DNA of 64,000 nt, taken from NCBI RefSeq assembly GCF_011039135.1, contig NZ_JAAKEJ010000003.1, forward strand, positions 124,001 through 188,000, given 5' to 3'. Made by a program: the position numbers and the translations under genes. This DNA comes from Desulfovibrio sp. ZJ209 (GTDB lineage: Bacteria > Desulfobacterota > Desulfovibrionia > Desulfovibrionales > Desulfovibrionaceae). The notes below the pieces were generated by a model. That model saw nothing but the letters and a program-made list of their open reading frames with translations, was not told the DNA's origin and made no database searches. Shown piece after piece: positions 42,663 to 52,020 of this stretch. The first letter of the stretch is position 1. Every line of letters starts with the position of its first letter.

Positions 42663-44225
42663 CTAGCCATGGTTTATGCGCTTAAGAAGTGTATTCATGC
42701 AGGTCCCAAGCGCATAGGCCAGCAGGACAGGAACTGCGTTGCCAATTTGCGTATATATTGGGACTTCATAGCGGCGGTTGAGGCCACCTGTAGTGGTCTT
42801 GGAGCGAAAACAGAATGAATCAGGGAAAGATTGTATCCTTGCCATCTCTCTAACTGTCAAAGTGCGTATTTCCTTGTAGTGACAGGCATCGTCAGGGATG
42901 GACAAGGCCGCTGGAGCAGGTTCTTCTGGGAGAAGAGCTTTCTGGACTTGTTTTCTTGTTTTATGATTCTTGATAAAATCCTCTAATTCATTTATTGTTG
43001 AAAACATGTTCATATTACCATCTTCCATGAGAAACTTGTAGCCGCACAAATCGTTCCATACTTCTTGAGACAAATTTTCTCTTTTTCCAGAAATAATTTC
43101 TTGAACCTGCTTTTGGACGAGTTTTTTTTGGCTAGAAAGTATTTGATAAATTCTGTATCGCCTCATTACCCGATGCGTCACATTAATTTTTTCTAGCCCA
43201 GTTATGCGTTGTGGATGGAAGGCGAGGCAGTCAGAGAAAGTTTCATTTATATATTTTACATACTTGGTGTCATTTTTAGAGGGCATCTCTTCAAGGTCGC
43301 CAATAGCCTCTTTTACAGAAACATAATTTGATTTACGCTTTGCTAATGAAGAAAGGAAGCTATTTTGAAATGCGTTCCATAATGTGGGATCCTCCTTGTT
43401 TAGATCGTGGATCGTTATGTCACTCAGTGTAACGCTTCTATTTTTCTTAATAGACGCGTAAAAATCTTGGGAACTCCTAAACAGGAAGCGTTCTGCAGGA
43501 TTAAAGTTGCCAGCTAGCTGGGTAAAAATATCTTCGCGAACTCCAACAAGGATAAATCTAGGCCTGTTTTGCGCAACACCTACATATTTTGCATTAACAT
43601 GAAGCGGAAGGGGCACATACCCAATAGAGGCAAAAGCCTTGGAAACCTCAAGCCATGCGTAATACTTTTCCCCGTTTTCGGAAAATGGCCTCAGGATTCC
43701 CGTCACATTTTCAAGTAGAATAGTCTGGGGCCTAATGATTGCGGCCAATCTCGCAAAAGACCATGGCAAGAGGTTTTTTTCATTGTTCTTTTCCCTAAGA
43801 CCTGCAAGGCTGAATGATTGACATGGCGGCCCCCCAGCCATCAGGTCAATCTCCGTATTCCTCAGGGTGTGTGCCACTTGCGGGTGGCCTTCTAGCCATT
43901 CAAGCAGCGAGTTAATGTTTCCAATGAGAAGGCTGCCCGAAATATTTGACCCATCCGGCAAAATACCACAATTATCCCAGTTGTCAGGGTACGTGCGTGG
44001 GTCCTCCCGCAATCTCCGTTTGTCGCCGGAAGGAAAGGAGCTTTTTATCCATATGGTGTGTGGGGTATTTCCCCCGGGCGCGGAAAGGTCCTCACCCAAA
44101 AGATTATAGGCAAAAGTTTCTGCCGCCATAGGGGAAAGTTCATTGGCGAAGAACAAATCAAAACCTGCCTTCTTTAGGCCTAGACAAAGCCCACCGCACC
44201 CAGCAAATAGTTCGATATGTTTCAT
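42663..44225 (-). CDS. DNA (cytosine-5) methyltransferase
   Basis: ATG 44225 is chosen over one 42 bases upstream because MKHIELFAGCGGLCLGLKKAGF is the family's standard start (motif I). The 520-residue enzyme also shows motif IV GGPPCQSFSLAGLREKN with the catalytic Cys, motif VI ILLENVTG, motif VIII RPRFILVGVRE and motif X IGNAVPVLLAYALG, with VREMARIQSFPDSF before it. The variable target-recognition region lies between about 300 and 450. As the neighbour of Vsr and an MvaI/BcnI-type endonuclease, the predicted target is CCWGG or CCNGG-like. It is AT-rich compared with flanking genes, a sign of transfer. Confidence 0.92.
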   Translation of the reverse strand: MKHIELFAGCGGLCLGLKKAGFDLFFANELSPMAAETFAYNLLGEDLSAPGGNTPHTIWIKSSFPSGDKRRLREDPRTYPDNWDNCGILPDGSNISGSLLIGNINSLLEWLEGHPQVAHTLRNTEIDLMAGGPPCQSFSLAGLREKNNEKNLLPWSFARLAAIIRPQTILLENVTGILRPFSENGEKYYAWLEVSKAFASIGYVPLPLHVNAKYVGVAQNRPRFILVGVREDIFTQLAGNFNPAERFLFRSSQDFYASIKKNRSVTLSDITIHDLNKEDPTLWNAFQNSFLSSLAKRKSNYVSVKEAIGDLEEMPSKNDTKYVKYINETFSDCLAFHPQRITGLEKINVTHRVMRRYRIYQILSSQKKLVQKQVQEIISGKRENLSQEVWNDLCGYKFLMEDGNMNMFSTINELEDFIKNHKTRKQVQKALLPEEPAPAALSIPDDACHYKEIRTLTVREMARIQSFPDSFCFRSKTTTGGLNRRYEVPIYTQIGNAVPVLLAYALGTCMNTLLKRINHG

Positions 44226-44304
44226 GCATGACTCCTTGCCAACTGCTATTGCATAAATATAAATCAAGGTAGGGAGGAAGTCCAGGGGCAGCGCAGGTCT
44301 TTTC

Positions 44305-44748
44305 CTATCTTATGTCCATACCGAGCCTATAGTTTATAATTCCTGTGAATAGGCGCTCCAATGTCCGGGACCGCTGGTCAGGCTCAGTAACTCCGCATTC
44401 CCAGACGCGATAAACTTTCCAGCCTGCTCCCTTGAGTAATGCATCAACTTTTACGTCCCGTTCCCGGTTTTGGAGTATCTTGGCGCGCCAATACATAGCA
44501 TGGGTTCTGGGAAACCTAAAGTATTTGCATCCCTCATGCCCATGCCAAAAGCAACCATCAACAAAGACAATACTCTTGAAGCGCGGGATGACCACATCGG
44601 GGCTGCCCGGGAGATTCCTGCAATGGAGCCTAAAGCGCAGTCCTCTGGAGAAAAGGAACTCTCGCACAATTCTTTCTGGAGTTGTGTCCTTTGATGATAT
44701 AGAGGACATCACCTTGTGACGTTTTTCTATGCTAAGGTTATCTGGCAT
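44305..44748 (-). CDS. vsr: Very-short-patch repair endonuclease Vsr
   Basis: The 147-residue product has the full Vsr pattern: RHKVMSSISSKDTTPERIVREFLFSRGLRFRLH, NLPGSPDVVIPRFKSIVFVDGCFWHGHEGC (zinc and catalytic residues, Asp in SPD), and YWRAKILQNRERDVKVDALLKGAGWKVYRVWECG. Vsr nicks T:G mismatches produced by deamination of 5-methylcytosine at methyltransferase sites, which supports C5 methylation by the adjacent enzyme. It lies 79 bases upstream of the methyltransferase start on the same strand and is probably co-transcribed with it. Confidence 0.92.
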   Translation of the reverse strand: MPDNLSIEKRHKVMSSISSKDTTPERIVREFLFSRGLRFRLHCRNLPGSPDVVIPRFKSIVFVDGCFWHGHEGCKYFRFPRTHAMYWRAKILQNRERDVKVDALLKGAGWKVYRVWECGVTEPDQRSRTLERLFTGIINYRLGMDIR

Positions 44749-45188
44749 TTAATTATTCCATGTATATGTGGATGGTTATCATTATGCATGTCTAATACTA
44801 CTTGACTATGTCGAGGGTACTGCTTGTAGGATATTGACTGGACTCTACAATTCTTAATTAATGAAAAATAAAATGTGTGTAAATATATATAAAATTTTTG
44901 TGATTTCTTGATAGCATGATAGCCACCATGAAATAGGCAGAAAATAGTTCACAGTTGCTTGTCGAGACGTAATTTTTCCCAACCTGCCTTATCGGGCGGC
45001 ATGCTTAACGGGGCTGGGGCAGCCGTTTGGGCTAGCCAAATTTGAATGCCCGCACTACCATGCCCCGGAGGCATTGGGGAGAATATTTTTTTGAGCTGGT
45101 GGCGTCCATTAATTTCTTAATTGCCACGACTAGTATGTTGAAAAAGCAAAAAAACGATATTTACTTTTCACTAGAAAAGGCCGCGAAG
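44749..45188. other. AT-rich divergent control region of the restriction-modification system
   Basis: This 440-base region separates vsr (minus) from the XRE regulator (plus). It is very AT-rich. One candidate plus-strand promoter is TTGACT, 17 bases, ATTAAT (about 44836-44864). Controller binding sites are expected here, but I could not identify a convincing C-box. Short reading frames 45042-45188 upstream of the regulator lack a ribosome site. Confidence 0.45.
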
Positions 45189-45422
45189 ATGCCAAGAATA
45201 GACGCCATTGTGAGAACATTTGGGAAGAATGTCCGCGCAGCAAGGAAATCCAAGGGTCTTTCTCAAGATGCCCTTGGGGCCACGGCCGGACTCAATCGTA
45301 CCTATATAGGAATGATTGAGAGAGCTGAACGCAGTATTTCCCTAAGCAACGCAAAAAGAATTGCGGATGCACTTGATATGGAGCTTGGTGCCCTTTTATC
45401 CCCCCATGAGGGTGTTCGTTAG
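45189..45422 (+). CDS. XRE-family regulator, likely restriction-modification controller (C protein)
   Basis: ATG 45189, after aaaaggccgcgaag, gives 77 residues; two upstream in-frame ATGs at 45042 and 45135 lack good ribosome sites. It is a single HTH_3 domain: IVRTFGKNVRAARKSKGLSQDALGATAGLNRTYIGMIERAERSISLSNAKRIADALDMEL. The size, the LSQDxLxxxAGLNRTYIGxIERxER core and the position between methyltransferase and endonuclease genes are those of C proteins, which delay endonuclease expression after entry into a new host. Confidence 0.82.
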   Translation: MPRIDAIVRTFGKNVRAARKSKGLSQDALGATAGLNRTYIGMIERAERSISLSNAKRIADALDMELGALLSPHEGVR

Positions 45423-45573
45423 TGGATTGGGAGAAACATAGGGTATTTTTTCATATAGAAAATAAAATATAATATGTATTTTTAAATTGGATTGCGTATA
45501 AGATATAAATATCCATCGTATTAATCCTGATGAATTTCGATCTAATTCATCTTGAACAAAAGTGGAGGATTTT

Positions 45574-46791
45574 ATGTCGTTTTGTCATCAAGAAACAAAG
45601 CCATGGCATATGCGTTGTTATAATGAGCTCGAAGCCAGAAATGTGCATTATCTCGTATCTCATGCAGTCCAGTTTTCGACAATTCATATCACAGAAACGG
45701 GCTATACCAAATCCATATTGGATGCAACACATCCTGTACGAACCCACCTTCACGCTTGCGGAATACACGATTATGATTTGCAGCCCCAAGGAGTTACGGG
45801 AAAAAAGGTTCTCCCTGCCTGCTTTCTTTCAGAATGTGGGATGGTACAAACGCAAGCCTCTCTATATCGCCCGTGTACAAAGAACGGGGATCCCCGTATA
45901 TGGTTTCATAATTTAAGGAAAACTGGGTTCGCTCTTCCAAATGATATACTCTTAATTATTGTCTATGGAGATACTTTATATGTAATTAATATTACAAAAA
46001 TTGATATACATGCTTGTTGTATCGCCCACAGCCAAAATCCAATAAAGGAATTTCTTCATAGCTTTATTGGTGTGATGAATGCCACGAGTCATGAATTACT
46101 GGGAATAATTCGAGAAAAATTGTCAAGCTGGCAACGTGCTGAGGTAGTGGCTGATACAGGTGTTGGCAGGTCAGTTGAGTCCCTCCTTGGGATACACATG
46201 AATTCTAGCCAAGCACCTGATTATAAAGGAATCGAGATAAAAACAACAAGGCGCCCTAACCTGCCCGGGGTTCTTCGTTCCTTTGCCCCTGATTGGGATA
46301 TCAGCCGCCTAAAGCGTGGTCGAGACATAGTTGAAGAATATGGCTATGTTCAGCCAGGATATGCCGCGAAGACGCTTCAGGTGAGGGTCACTGCAATCCA
46401 GCCTAATCGCCAAGGATTGGTCTTGGCTGTGAACCTTGCCCAGGGCCTCCTTGAGCTGAACTACTCAGCACCTCAACGGGGTATTGTGCCTGTTGTTGCG
46501 TGGCGACTGGAAAGGCTCCATGCAAGAGTGCTAGAAAAGCATCATGAAACCTTCTGGCTCGAAATGGAATCTCGAAAGGAAGGTGGATGGGAATATTTCC
46601 GTTGCAGGAAAGTGCTCCATACAAAGTCTCCCGTAATTTCTCAAATGGATGTACTGCTCGCCCAGGGCGACATCGTTATTGACCTCAGCTTATGCAGGCC
46701 TGATGGACACGGAGACAATTATCTATTCAAGATTGCACGACGCGCATGGGGCTTGCTTTTCCCACGCGTAAGTGCATACACGATTAATTAG
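45574..46791 (+). CDS. MvaI/BcnI-family type II restriction endonuclease
   Basis: ATG 45574 follows gtggaggatttt and gives 405 residues. The C-terminal half carries the MvaI/BcnI catalytic region: GVGRSVESLLGIHMNSSQAPDYKGIEIKTTRR (about 190-225, with Glu, Asp, Glu and Lys of the active site), then LVLAVNLAQGLLEL and VVAWRLERLHARVLEKH. The N-terminal part includes TKNGDPRIWFHNLRKTGFALPNDILLIIVYGDTLYVINITK, also family-like. MvaI cuts CCWGG and BcnI cuts CCSGG, so the target is probably one of these. The gene is AT-rich, and the partner methyltransferase and Vsr are divergent. Confidence 0.85.
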   Translation: MSFCHQETKPWHMRCYNELEARNVHYLVSHAVQFSTIHITETGYTKSILDATHPVRTHLHACGIHDYDLQPQGVTGKKVLPACFLSECGMVQTQASLYRPCTKNGDPRIWFHNLRKTGFALPNDILLIIVYGDTLYVINITKIDIHACCIAHSQNPIKEFLHSFIGVMNATSHELLGIIREKLSSWQRAEVVADTGVGRSVESLLGIHMNSSQAPDYKGIEIKTTRRPNLPGVLRSFAPDWDISRLKRGRDIVEEYGYVQPGYAAKTLQVRVTAIQPNRQGLVLAVNLAQGLLELNYSAPQRGIVPVVAWRLERLHARVLEKHHETFWLEMESRKEGGWEYFRCRKVLHTKSPVISQMDVLLAQGDIVIDLSLCRPDGHGDNYLFKIARRAWGLLFPRVSAYTIN

Positions 46792-46914
46792 GGTAGCCAA
46801 GCATGCGCCCCGGACACGGAGGCGCATCCCGGGGGCTGCTGAGAGCGACAGGGGTCCCTTGAAGCCGTGGTGGTGGAGCCATCACCACAGGTACCCATCC
46901 GGAACAGCCAGCCC

Positions 46915-47589
46915 CTAAAACCCCTCTTCCAGTGGGGGCCAGACGAGCCAGTCGCCGTCTTGGCGTACGCGTTTGGCGCTTCCCGGCGCAAGGTACACCT
47001 GCCGGCCATCGCGGCGGATGCGGCCCTCTGCCAGCCATTGCAGGGCCTGGGGATAGATGCGGTGCTCCAGCGCGTGGATGCGCGGCATGAGCGTTTCCAG
47101 CGGCTCGCCGGCATTGACCGGTACCGCGGCCTGGATGATGAGCGGGCCCGCGTCCATCTCCTCTTCCACAAAATGCACGCTGCAGCCCGTAAGCTTGACG
47201 CCGTAGGCCAGCGCGTCCGCGCCGCCATGCGCTCCGGGAAAGCTCGGCAAAAGCGCGGGGTGGATATTGAGCACGCGCCCGGCGAAGGCCTCCAGAAAGA
47301 CCGGGGTGAGGATGCGCATATAGCCGGCGAGCACGATGTATTCGGCGCCGCTCGCCTTGAGGGCCTCCACCATGGCCGCATCGTGGGCCTCCCGGGCGGG
47401 GTATTCCGTATGGTCCAGCACCATGCTGGGCACCCCGGCCTTTGCCGCGCGCTCGAGCACGCCCGCTCCCGGGCGGTTGCTCACGACAAGGCGGATGTCC
47501 ACGTCAAGCACGCCGGCTCTGGCCTTGTCGATCATGGCCTGAGCGTTGGTGCCGCTGCCCGAGGCGAGGATGGCGATTTTCAGGGGCAT
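46915..47589 (-). CDS. purN: Phosphoribosylglycinamide formyltransferase
   Basis: The 224-residue enzyme starts at ATG 47589. PurN landmarks: IAILASGSGTNAQAMID at the start, VVSNRPGAGVLERA, IVLAGYMRILTPVFLEAFAGRVLNIHPALLPSFPGAHG (catalytic Asn and His at about 110-120), and VHFVEEEMDAGPLIIQAAVPV (catalytic Asp). It transfers formyl from 10-formyl-THF to GAR in purine synthesis. The stop of cobA-hemD upstream lies 11 bases from its start, so these minus-strand genes (pepA, cobA-hemD, purN) form one run. Confidence 0.93.
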   Translation of the reverse strand: MPLKIAILASGSGTNAQAMIDKARAGVLDVDIRLVVSNRPGAGVLERAAKAGVPSMVLDHTEYPAREAHDAAMVEALKASGAEYIVLAGYMRILTPVFLEAFAGRVLNIHPALLPSFPGAHGGADALAYGVKLTGCSVHFVEEEMDAGPLIIQAAVPVNAGEPLETLMPRIHALEHRIYPQALQWLAEGRIRRDGRQVYLAPGSAKRVRQDGDWLVWPPLEEGF

Positions 47590-47600
47590 GGCGGCTCCGC

Positions 47601-49127
47601 TCAGGGGGTGTCGAAGTGCGCGGCGATGGCGTCCGCCAAGGCCGGGATGGTGTAGTCCTGCGGCATCACCGCGGCCTTGAGTCCGTGCCGCTCGAGGGTG
47701 CGGGCCGTAACCGGGCCGATGGCCGCGAGCACGGTTTCCGGGTGCGCCCGGAGCAGTTCCCCGGGCACGAGCGCGAGGAAATTCTCCACCGTGGAGGAGG
47801 AGCCGAAGCTCACGCAATCGAGCTGGCCGCCCTCGAGCAGGCCGAGCACCTCGTCCTTGCGGCCGGCCGCGGGCACGGTCACATAGGCGGCCACCACGTC
47901 CACCACCGCGCCGGCCTTGCGCAGCTCCTCCGGCAGCACCTCCCGCGCCTCGCGGGCGCGCGGCAAAAGGAAGCGCATGCCGGCGATCTCCTTGCCCGCA
48001 GCGGCTTTCAGCCCTTGGGCCACGTCCTCGGCCTGGTACTTGGGCGGCACAAAGTCCGCCATAATGCCCCGGCTCACCAGCGCCTCGGCGGTAGCCGGGC
48101 CGATGGCCGCCACGCGCAGACCCCCGAGCGCGCGGCTATCCCCCCCTGCGGCCTGAAGCCGCTTCCAGAAATGGCGCACCCCGTTGACCGAGGTGAAGAT
48201 GAGCCAGTCATAGCCGCCGAGCCCTGCGATGGCCGCGTCCAGCGGGGCATAGGTCTGGGGCTCGCTGATTTCGATGGTGGGGAACTGGATAACCTCGGCC
48301 CCCAGCTCCGCGAGCCGCGCCGCGAGGCCGCTTGCCTGCTCCCGCGCGCGTGTCACCACCACGCGGCGGCCGAGCAGGGGCTTCTTGCCGAACCAGTCCA
48401 GGCTCGCGTGCAACTCGGCCACCTTGCCCACCACGATGACCGAGGGATTGCTGAAGCACTGGGCCACGGCCTCGCGCGGCAAGTCCCCCAGGGGCGCCAC
48501 GAGGGAGCGCTGGCGCGGGGTGGTGCCCCGATAGACGAGGGCCGCCGGCGTGTCCGCCGCCAAGCCGGCCTTGATGAGGTTGGCCGCGATGTCGGGCAGG
48601 TTCTTCATGCCCATGACAAAGACGAGGGTCGAGGCGCTCTTGGCGAGCGCCTCCCAGTTGTGCACCGAGCCCGGCTTGTCGGGGCTTTCGTGCCCGGTGA
48701 TGATGGTCACGGAAGAGGCGAAATCGCGGTGCGTGAGCGGGATGCCCGCATAGGCCGGGGCCGCGATGGCGCTCGTCACGCCGGGCACCTCCTCAAAGGG
48801 CACGCCCGCGGCCACCAGCGCCTCGGCTTCCTCGCCGCCGCGCCCGAAGATGTAGGGGTCGCCCCCCTTGAGGCGCGCCACCACCTTGCCGCCGCCCTCC
48901 CTGGCCTTGCGCACGAGAAGGGCGTTGATCTCGTGCTGGGGCAGGGCGTGCTTGTCCGCTATTTTCCCCACGTAGATGCGCTCGGCGTCCGGCCGGGCGT
49001 GGTCCAGCAGCCCGGGATTGGCGAGCGCGTCATAGACGACAACATCCGCGCGGGCGAGCGCGTCGCGGGCCTTGAGCGTGAGCAGGCCCGGGTCGCCGGG
49101 GCCGGCGCCGAGCAGGTAGACGAGCAT
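47601..49127 (-). CDS. cobA-hemD: Fused uroporphyrinogen-III C-methyltransferase / uroporphyrinogen-III synthase
   Basis: The 508-residue product starts at ATG 49127, overlapping the pepA stop (TGATG). Residues 1-245 are SUMT: VYLLGAGPGDPGLLTLKARDAL, VVARLKGGDPYIFGRGGEEAEAL, PGVTSAIAAPAYAGIPLTHR, and SNPSVIVVGKVAELH. Residues 255-508 are HemD: RRVVVTRAREQASGLAARLAELGAEVIQFPTIEI, WLIFTSVNGVRHF, CVSFGSSSTVENF, AAIGPVTARTLERHGL. The fusion makes and methylates uro'gen III to precorrin-2, feeding sirohaem, cobalamin and alternative haem synthesis. Such a fusion is known in Desulfovibrio. Confidence 0.93.
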   Translation of the reverse strand: MLVYLLGAGPGDPGLLTLKARDALARADVVVYDALANPGLLDHARPDAERIYVGKIADKHALPQHEINALLVRKAREGGGKVVARLKGGDPYIFGRGGEEAEALVAAGVPFEEVPGVTSAIAAPAYAGIPLTHRDFASSVTIITGHESPDKPGSVHNWEALAKSASTLVFVMGMKNLPDIAANLIKAGLAADTPAALVYRGTTPRQRSLVAPLGDLPREAVAQCFSNPSVIVVGKVAELHASLDWFGKKPLLGRRVVVTRAREQASGLAARLAELGAEVIQFPTIEISEPQTYAPLDAAIAGLGGYDWLIFTSVNGVRHFWKRLQAAGGDSRALGGLRVAAIGPATAEALVSRGIMADFVPPKYQAEDVAQGLKAAAGKEIAGMRFLLPRAREAREVLPEELRKAGAVVDVVAAYVTVPAAGRKDEVLGLLEGGQLDCVSFGSSSTVENFLALVPGELLRAHPETVLAAIGPVTARTLERHGLKAAVMPQDYTIPALADAIAAHFDTP

Positions 49128-50632
49128 CACTGGATGCCCCCGCGCATAAGCTCGAGCAGGGTGCGCGCCCCGAAGCCCGAGGCCCCCTCGGGGCAGAGCG
49201 GCGTGGTCCTGGCGTTCCAGTCCACGCCGGCGATGTCGAGATGCGCCCACAGTTCGCCCTCGCGCACAAAGTGGCGCAGGAAGAGCGCCGCCGTGATGGC
49301 CCCGCCCTCGCGGCCGGCCGTGTGCTTGATGTCCGCCACTTCGCTTTTCAACTGCTCCGCATAGGGCTGCCAGAGCGGGAGGCGCCAGTAATTTTCCCCG
49401 GCCACGGCCCCGGCGGCGGCCAGGCGTTCGGCAAGGCCGTCGTCGTCGCAGAACAGGCCCGCGAGCCCTGTGCCCAGCGCCACGGCGCAGGCGCCGGTGA
49501 GCGTGGCGATGTCCACGATGGCCGCGGGCGTCCAGCGCTTTTGCGCCCAGGCCAGCGCGTCGCAAAGGGCGAGCCGCCCCTCGGCGTCGGTATTGATGAC
49601 CTCCACGCTGTCGCCATTGGCCGCCGTCACCACATCCCCGGGCCGGAAGGCGCCGCCGTCGGGCATGTTCTCCGCGCAGGCGAGAAGGCCCACCACGCGG
49701 CGGGGCGCGCCCTCCCGGGCCAGCGCGGCCATGGCGGCGAGCACGGCCGCGGCGCCGCTCATGTCGCACTTCATCTGGTACATGTTGGCCGCGGGCTTGA
49801 GGCACAGGCCCCCGGAATCAAAGGTGATGCCCTTGCCCACGAGGATGAGCGGCTTTTCCTGCTCGTGGCCGGCGGGCGCGTATTCGAGCACGACGAGGCG
49901 CGGCGGCCGCGTGGAGCCCTGCCCCACGGCGCGCAGGCAGTCGAGCCCCTCGCGGGCCAGGGCGTCCTCGTCGAGAATCTCGCAGGCGAGGCCGCTTTCC
50001 TCGGCAACGCTGGCGGCGCGCTCGGCCAGCAGCGCCGGCGAGAGGAGATTGCCCGGCATATTGGCGAGGTCCCGCGCGAGAGATACGGCCCAGGCCGCGC
50101 TCTCGCCCCGGCGCGCCGCGGCATGGCCGCCGTCGGGCACGCTCTCGCCGTCAAAGCCCAGCGCCAGCCATTCCGGCGCTGGATTTTCGTCCGTGGGCGC
50201 CTTTTTCAGGCTGTCGAAGCGGTAGAGGGCGAGCAGCGCCGCGCAGACGCATTCCTCCACCAGGCGCTCCCGGCCGCCCGGCAGGCGCCCGAGCTGCGGC
50301 TCGGGCAACAGGATGGAAGTCACCCCCAGGGCGCGGCAGCGCTGCACGGCACTGGCCACGGCCTTGCGGATGCGCTCCGGCGTCACGTCCTCGCGCTTGC
50401 CGAGGCCGATGGCGAGCACGCGCGGGATGGCGAGCTCGGGGTGGCCGTGAAGCAGGGCCAGCGCCCCTTCCCTGGGCTTGAAGTCACGCATGGCGGGCGC
50501 CACGGCGAGCCAGGGCGCGGCCTTGTCGAGCTCCGGGTGCTCCTGCAACAGCTCCTCGCCTTCGCAGGCGAAGGCCAGGAGCACGTCACCCTTCCAGTGC
50601 TCGGGGCCGAGATTCTGAAACCGCACTTCCAT
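49127..50632 (-). CDS. pepA: Leucyl aminopeptidase
   Basis: From ATG 50632 (after aaggagggcttgcc) the 501-residue M17 peptidase shows the metal-site blocks [38 protein letters not shown] (Lys and Asp ligands) and the signature [14 protein letters not shown], followed by [12 protein letters not shown]. The C-terminus has [16 protein letters not shown]. It removes N-terminal residues from peptides in the cytoplasm, with two metals per subunit. It is the first gene of the pepA-cobA/hemD-purN run and has a promoter at 50674-50702. Confidence 0.93.
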   Translation of the reverse strand: MEVRFQNLGPEHWKGDVLLAFACEGEELLQEHPELDKAAPWLAVAPAMRDFKPREGALALLHGHPELAIPRVLAIGLGKREDVTPERIRKAVASAVQRCRALGVTSILLPEPQLGRLPGGRERLVEECVCAALLALYRFDSLKKAPTDENPAPEWLALGFDGESVPDGGHAAARRGESAAWAVSLARDLANMPGNLLSPALLAERAASVAEESGLACEILDEDALAREGLDCLRAVGQGSTRPPRLVVLEYAPAGHEQEKPLILVGKGITFDSGGLCLKPAANMYQMKCDMSGAAAVLAAMAALAREGAPRRVVGLLACAENMPDGGAFRPGDVVTAANGDSVEVINTDAEGRLALCDALAWAQKRWTPAAIVDIATLTGACAVALGTGLAGLFCDDDGLAERLAAAGAVAGENYWRLPLWQPYAEQLKSEVADIKHTAGREGGAITAALFLRHFVREGELWAHLDIAGVDWNARTTPLCPEGASGFGARTLLELMRGGIQ

Positions 50633-50673
50633 GGCAAGCCCTCCTTGGGCGCGAAGCGGCGCGCCGACGCACG

Positions 50674-50702
50674 ACTCTACACAAAAGCCCGGGGGGTGCC
50701 AA
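50674..50702 (-). promoter_or_regulatory. Sigma-70 promoter of pepA
   Basis: On the minus strand: TTGGCA, a 17-bp spacer and TAGAGT, about 42 bases before the start. Confidence 0.6.
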
Positions 50703-50734
50703 GCGAGGGCGCCGCCAAGGGTGCGGGCGCCGGC

Positions 50735-50763
50735 TTGCGCTTTCGCGCCGCCCCGGCTAGGAT
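50735..50763 (+). promoter_or_regulatory. Sigma-70 promoter of the zinc peptidase gene
   Basis: TTGCGC, a 17-bp spacer and TAGGAT, about 39 bases before ATG 50802. Confidence 0.55.
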
Positions 50764-50801
50764 TTGGCGGCCGGACAGCGGCACAAGCAGGAGGAACGCG
50801 C

Positions 50802-51665
50802 ATGCGCTGGCAAAATCAGCAGCAAAGCTCGCACGTGGAAGACCGGCGCGGCAGGTCGCCCATGGCCTTCCGGGGCATGCCCATCGGCGGCAAGGCGGGG
50901 GCCATCCTCCTGCTCGTGGTGCTGGTGGCCGGCTATTACGGCTATGACCTAACGCCGCTTCTGGGCGGCTTGGGCGGGGATGTTGCCCAGGTGAGCTCCC
51001 CGCGCCCGGCCGGGACCCGTTCAGGGGATGACGAGCTCGCGCGCTTCGCCTCGGTGACGCTCAAGAGCACCGAGGACACCTGGGACAGGATCTTCCGCGC
51101 CTCGGGCAAGCGCTACGACCCGCCCACGCTGGTGCTCTTCAGCGACAGCACGGACACGGCCTGCGGCTACGGCCAGAGCGCCATGGGGCCCTTCTATTGC
51201 CCGGCCGACCAGAACGTCTACATCGACCTCGCCTTTTACGGCGACATGGAGCGCAAACTCGGCGGCGGCGGGGACTTCGCCCTGGGCTATGTGCTGGCGC
51301 ACGAGGTGGGCCACCATGTGCAGAACGAGCTCGGCATCGCCCAGGAGGTGCGCCGCCAGCAGTCCGGGGCGTCGCAGGCTGCGGCCAACCGGCTCTCGGT
51401 GATGATGGAGCTTCAGGCCGACTGCTTTGCGGGCGTCTGGGGCAGGTATATGGAGGAGCAGGGCATCCTCGAGTCCGGCGACCTCGAGGAAGCGCTCAAC
51501 ACGGCGAGCGCCATCGGCGACGACCGCCTCCAGCGGCAGAGCATGGGCCGCGTGGTGCCGGACAGCTTCACCCACGGCACCTCGGCGCAGCGGCTCGCCT
51601 GGTTCCGGCGCGGCTTTGACAGCGGCGACCCGGGCCAGTGCAATACGTTTAAAGGGATAGATTAG
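50802..51665 (+). CDS. ypfJ: YpfJ-type neutral zinc metallopeptidase
   Basis: The 287-residue product from ATG 50802 (after gcaggaggaacgcg) has the YpfJ pattern: [17 protein letters not shown] start, one N-terminal membrane helix ([18 protein letters not shown], about 32-49), FCPADQ-like block [19 protein letters not shown], the zinc motif [15 protein letters not shown] (HEVGH), [11 protein letters not shown] (third ligand region), and the terminal block [24 protein letters not shown]. It is a membrane-anchored, probably periplasmic protease of unknown substrate. A GC hairpin without a T run follows the stop. Confidence 0.88.
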   Translation: MRWQNQQQSSHVEDRRGRSPMAFRGMPIGGKAGAILLLVVLVAGYYGYDLTPLLGGLGGDVAQVSSPRPAGTRSGDDELARFASVTLKSTEDTWDRIFRASGKRYDPPTLVLFSDSTDTACGYGQSAMGPFYCPADQNVYIDLAFYGDMERKLGGGGDFALGYVLAHEVGHHVQNELGIAQEVRRQQSGASQAAANRLSVMMELQADCFAGVWGRYMEEQGILESGDLEEALNTASAIGDDRLQRQSMGRVVPDSFTHGTSAQRLAWFRRGFDSGDPGQCNTFKGID

Positions 51666-51718
51666 GGAAGCGGCGGGCTGTTCCCCGCCGCCTGACTGAG
51701 GGGGAGTGCGGCGTGCGC

Positions 51719-51911
51719 AATGCCGAAATTATCCGTCAAAAACAGCCTTTTTGGTGCTTGCTGCGTCAGAGAAAAATTTTCTTGGTCGAGTACTTAAGTA
51801 CACTCCCTGCGAAAATTTTTATCTTCCTTGCAAGCACCAAAAAATCTTATTTTTTGGATTCTTCCGGCACCAGCCCCCGTCTGTCGCTACGCTCCAGACG
51901 GAATTAAGGAA
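51719..51911 (+). repeat. 193-bp palindromic interspersed repeat, copy 2
   Basis: The same element as at 28985 and 55816. The outer stem reads TTTTGGTGCTTGC against GCAAGCACCAAAA, fully paired, with the same GTACTTAAGTAC centre. It lies between ypfJ and the rubrerythrin terminator and fills most of the 51666-52020 gap. Confidence 0.9.
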
Positions 51912-51960
51912 TTAACACTGCCACGGCGTAGGGCAGACTGCCTTTTCTCGAGATCCAAGC

Positions 51961-52001
51961 AAAAACCCCCGCCGTTCCGTGAGGAGCAAGCGGGGGGTTT
52001 T
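51961..52001 (-). terminator. Rho-independent terminator after rubrerythrin (bidirectional in form)
   Basis: On the minus strand a stem AAAACCCCCCGC/GCGGGGGTTTTT with a 17-base loop ends in a T run, starting about 20 bases after the rubrerythrin stop. The plus strand also ends in TTTT. Confidence 0.75.
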
Positions 52002-52020
52002 GTATCAGGAAATGCAGGCC

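Noticed and set aside
45530..45916. Open frame overlapping the start of the MvaI/BcnI-type endonuclease
   Set aside because: The other frame has a good ribosome site (gtggaggatttt) and family-like blocks such as DPRIW and PNDILLI, so this frame is a shadow.
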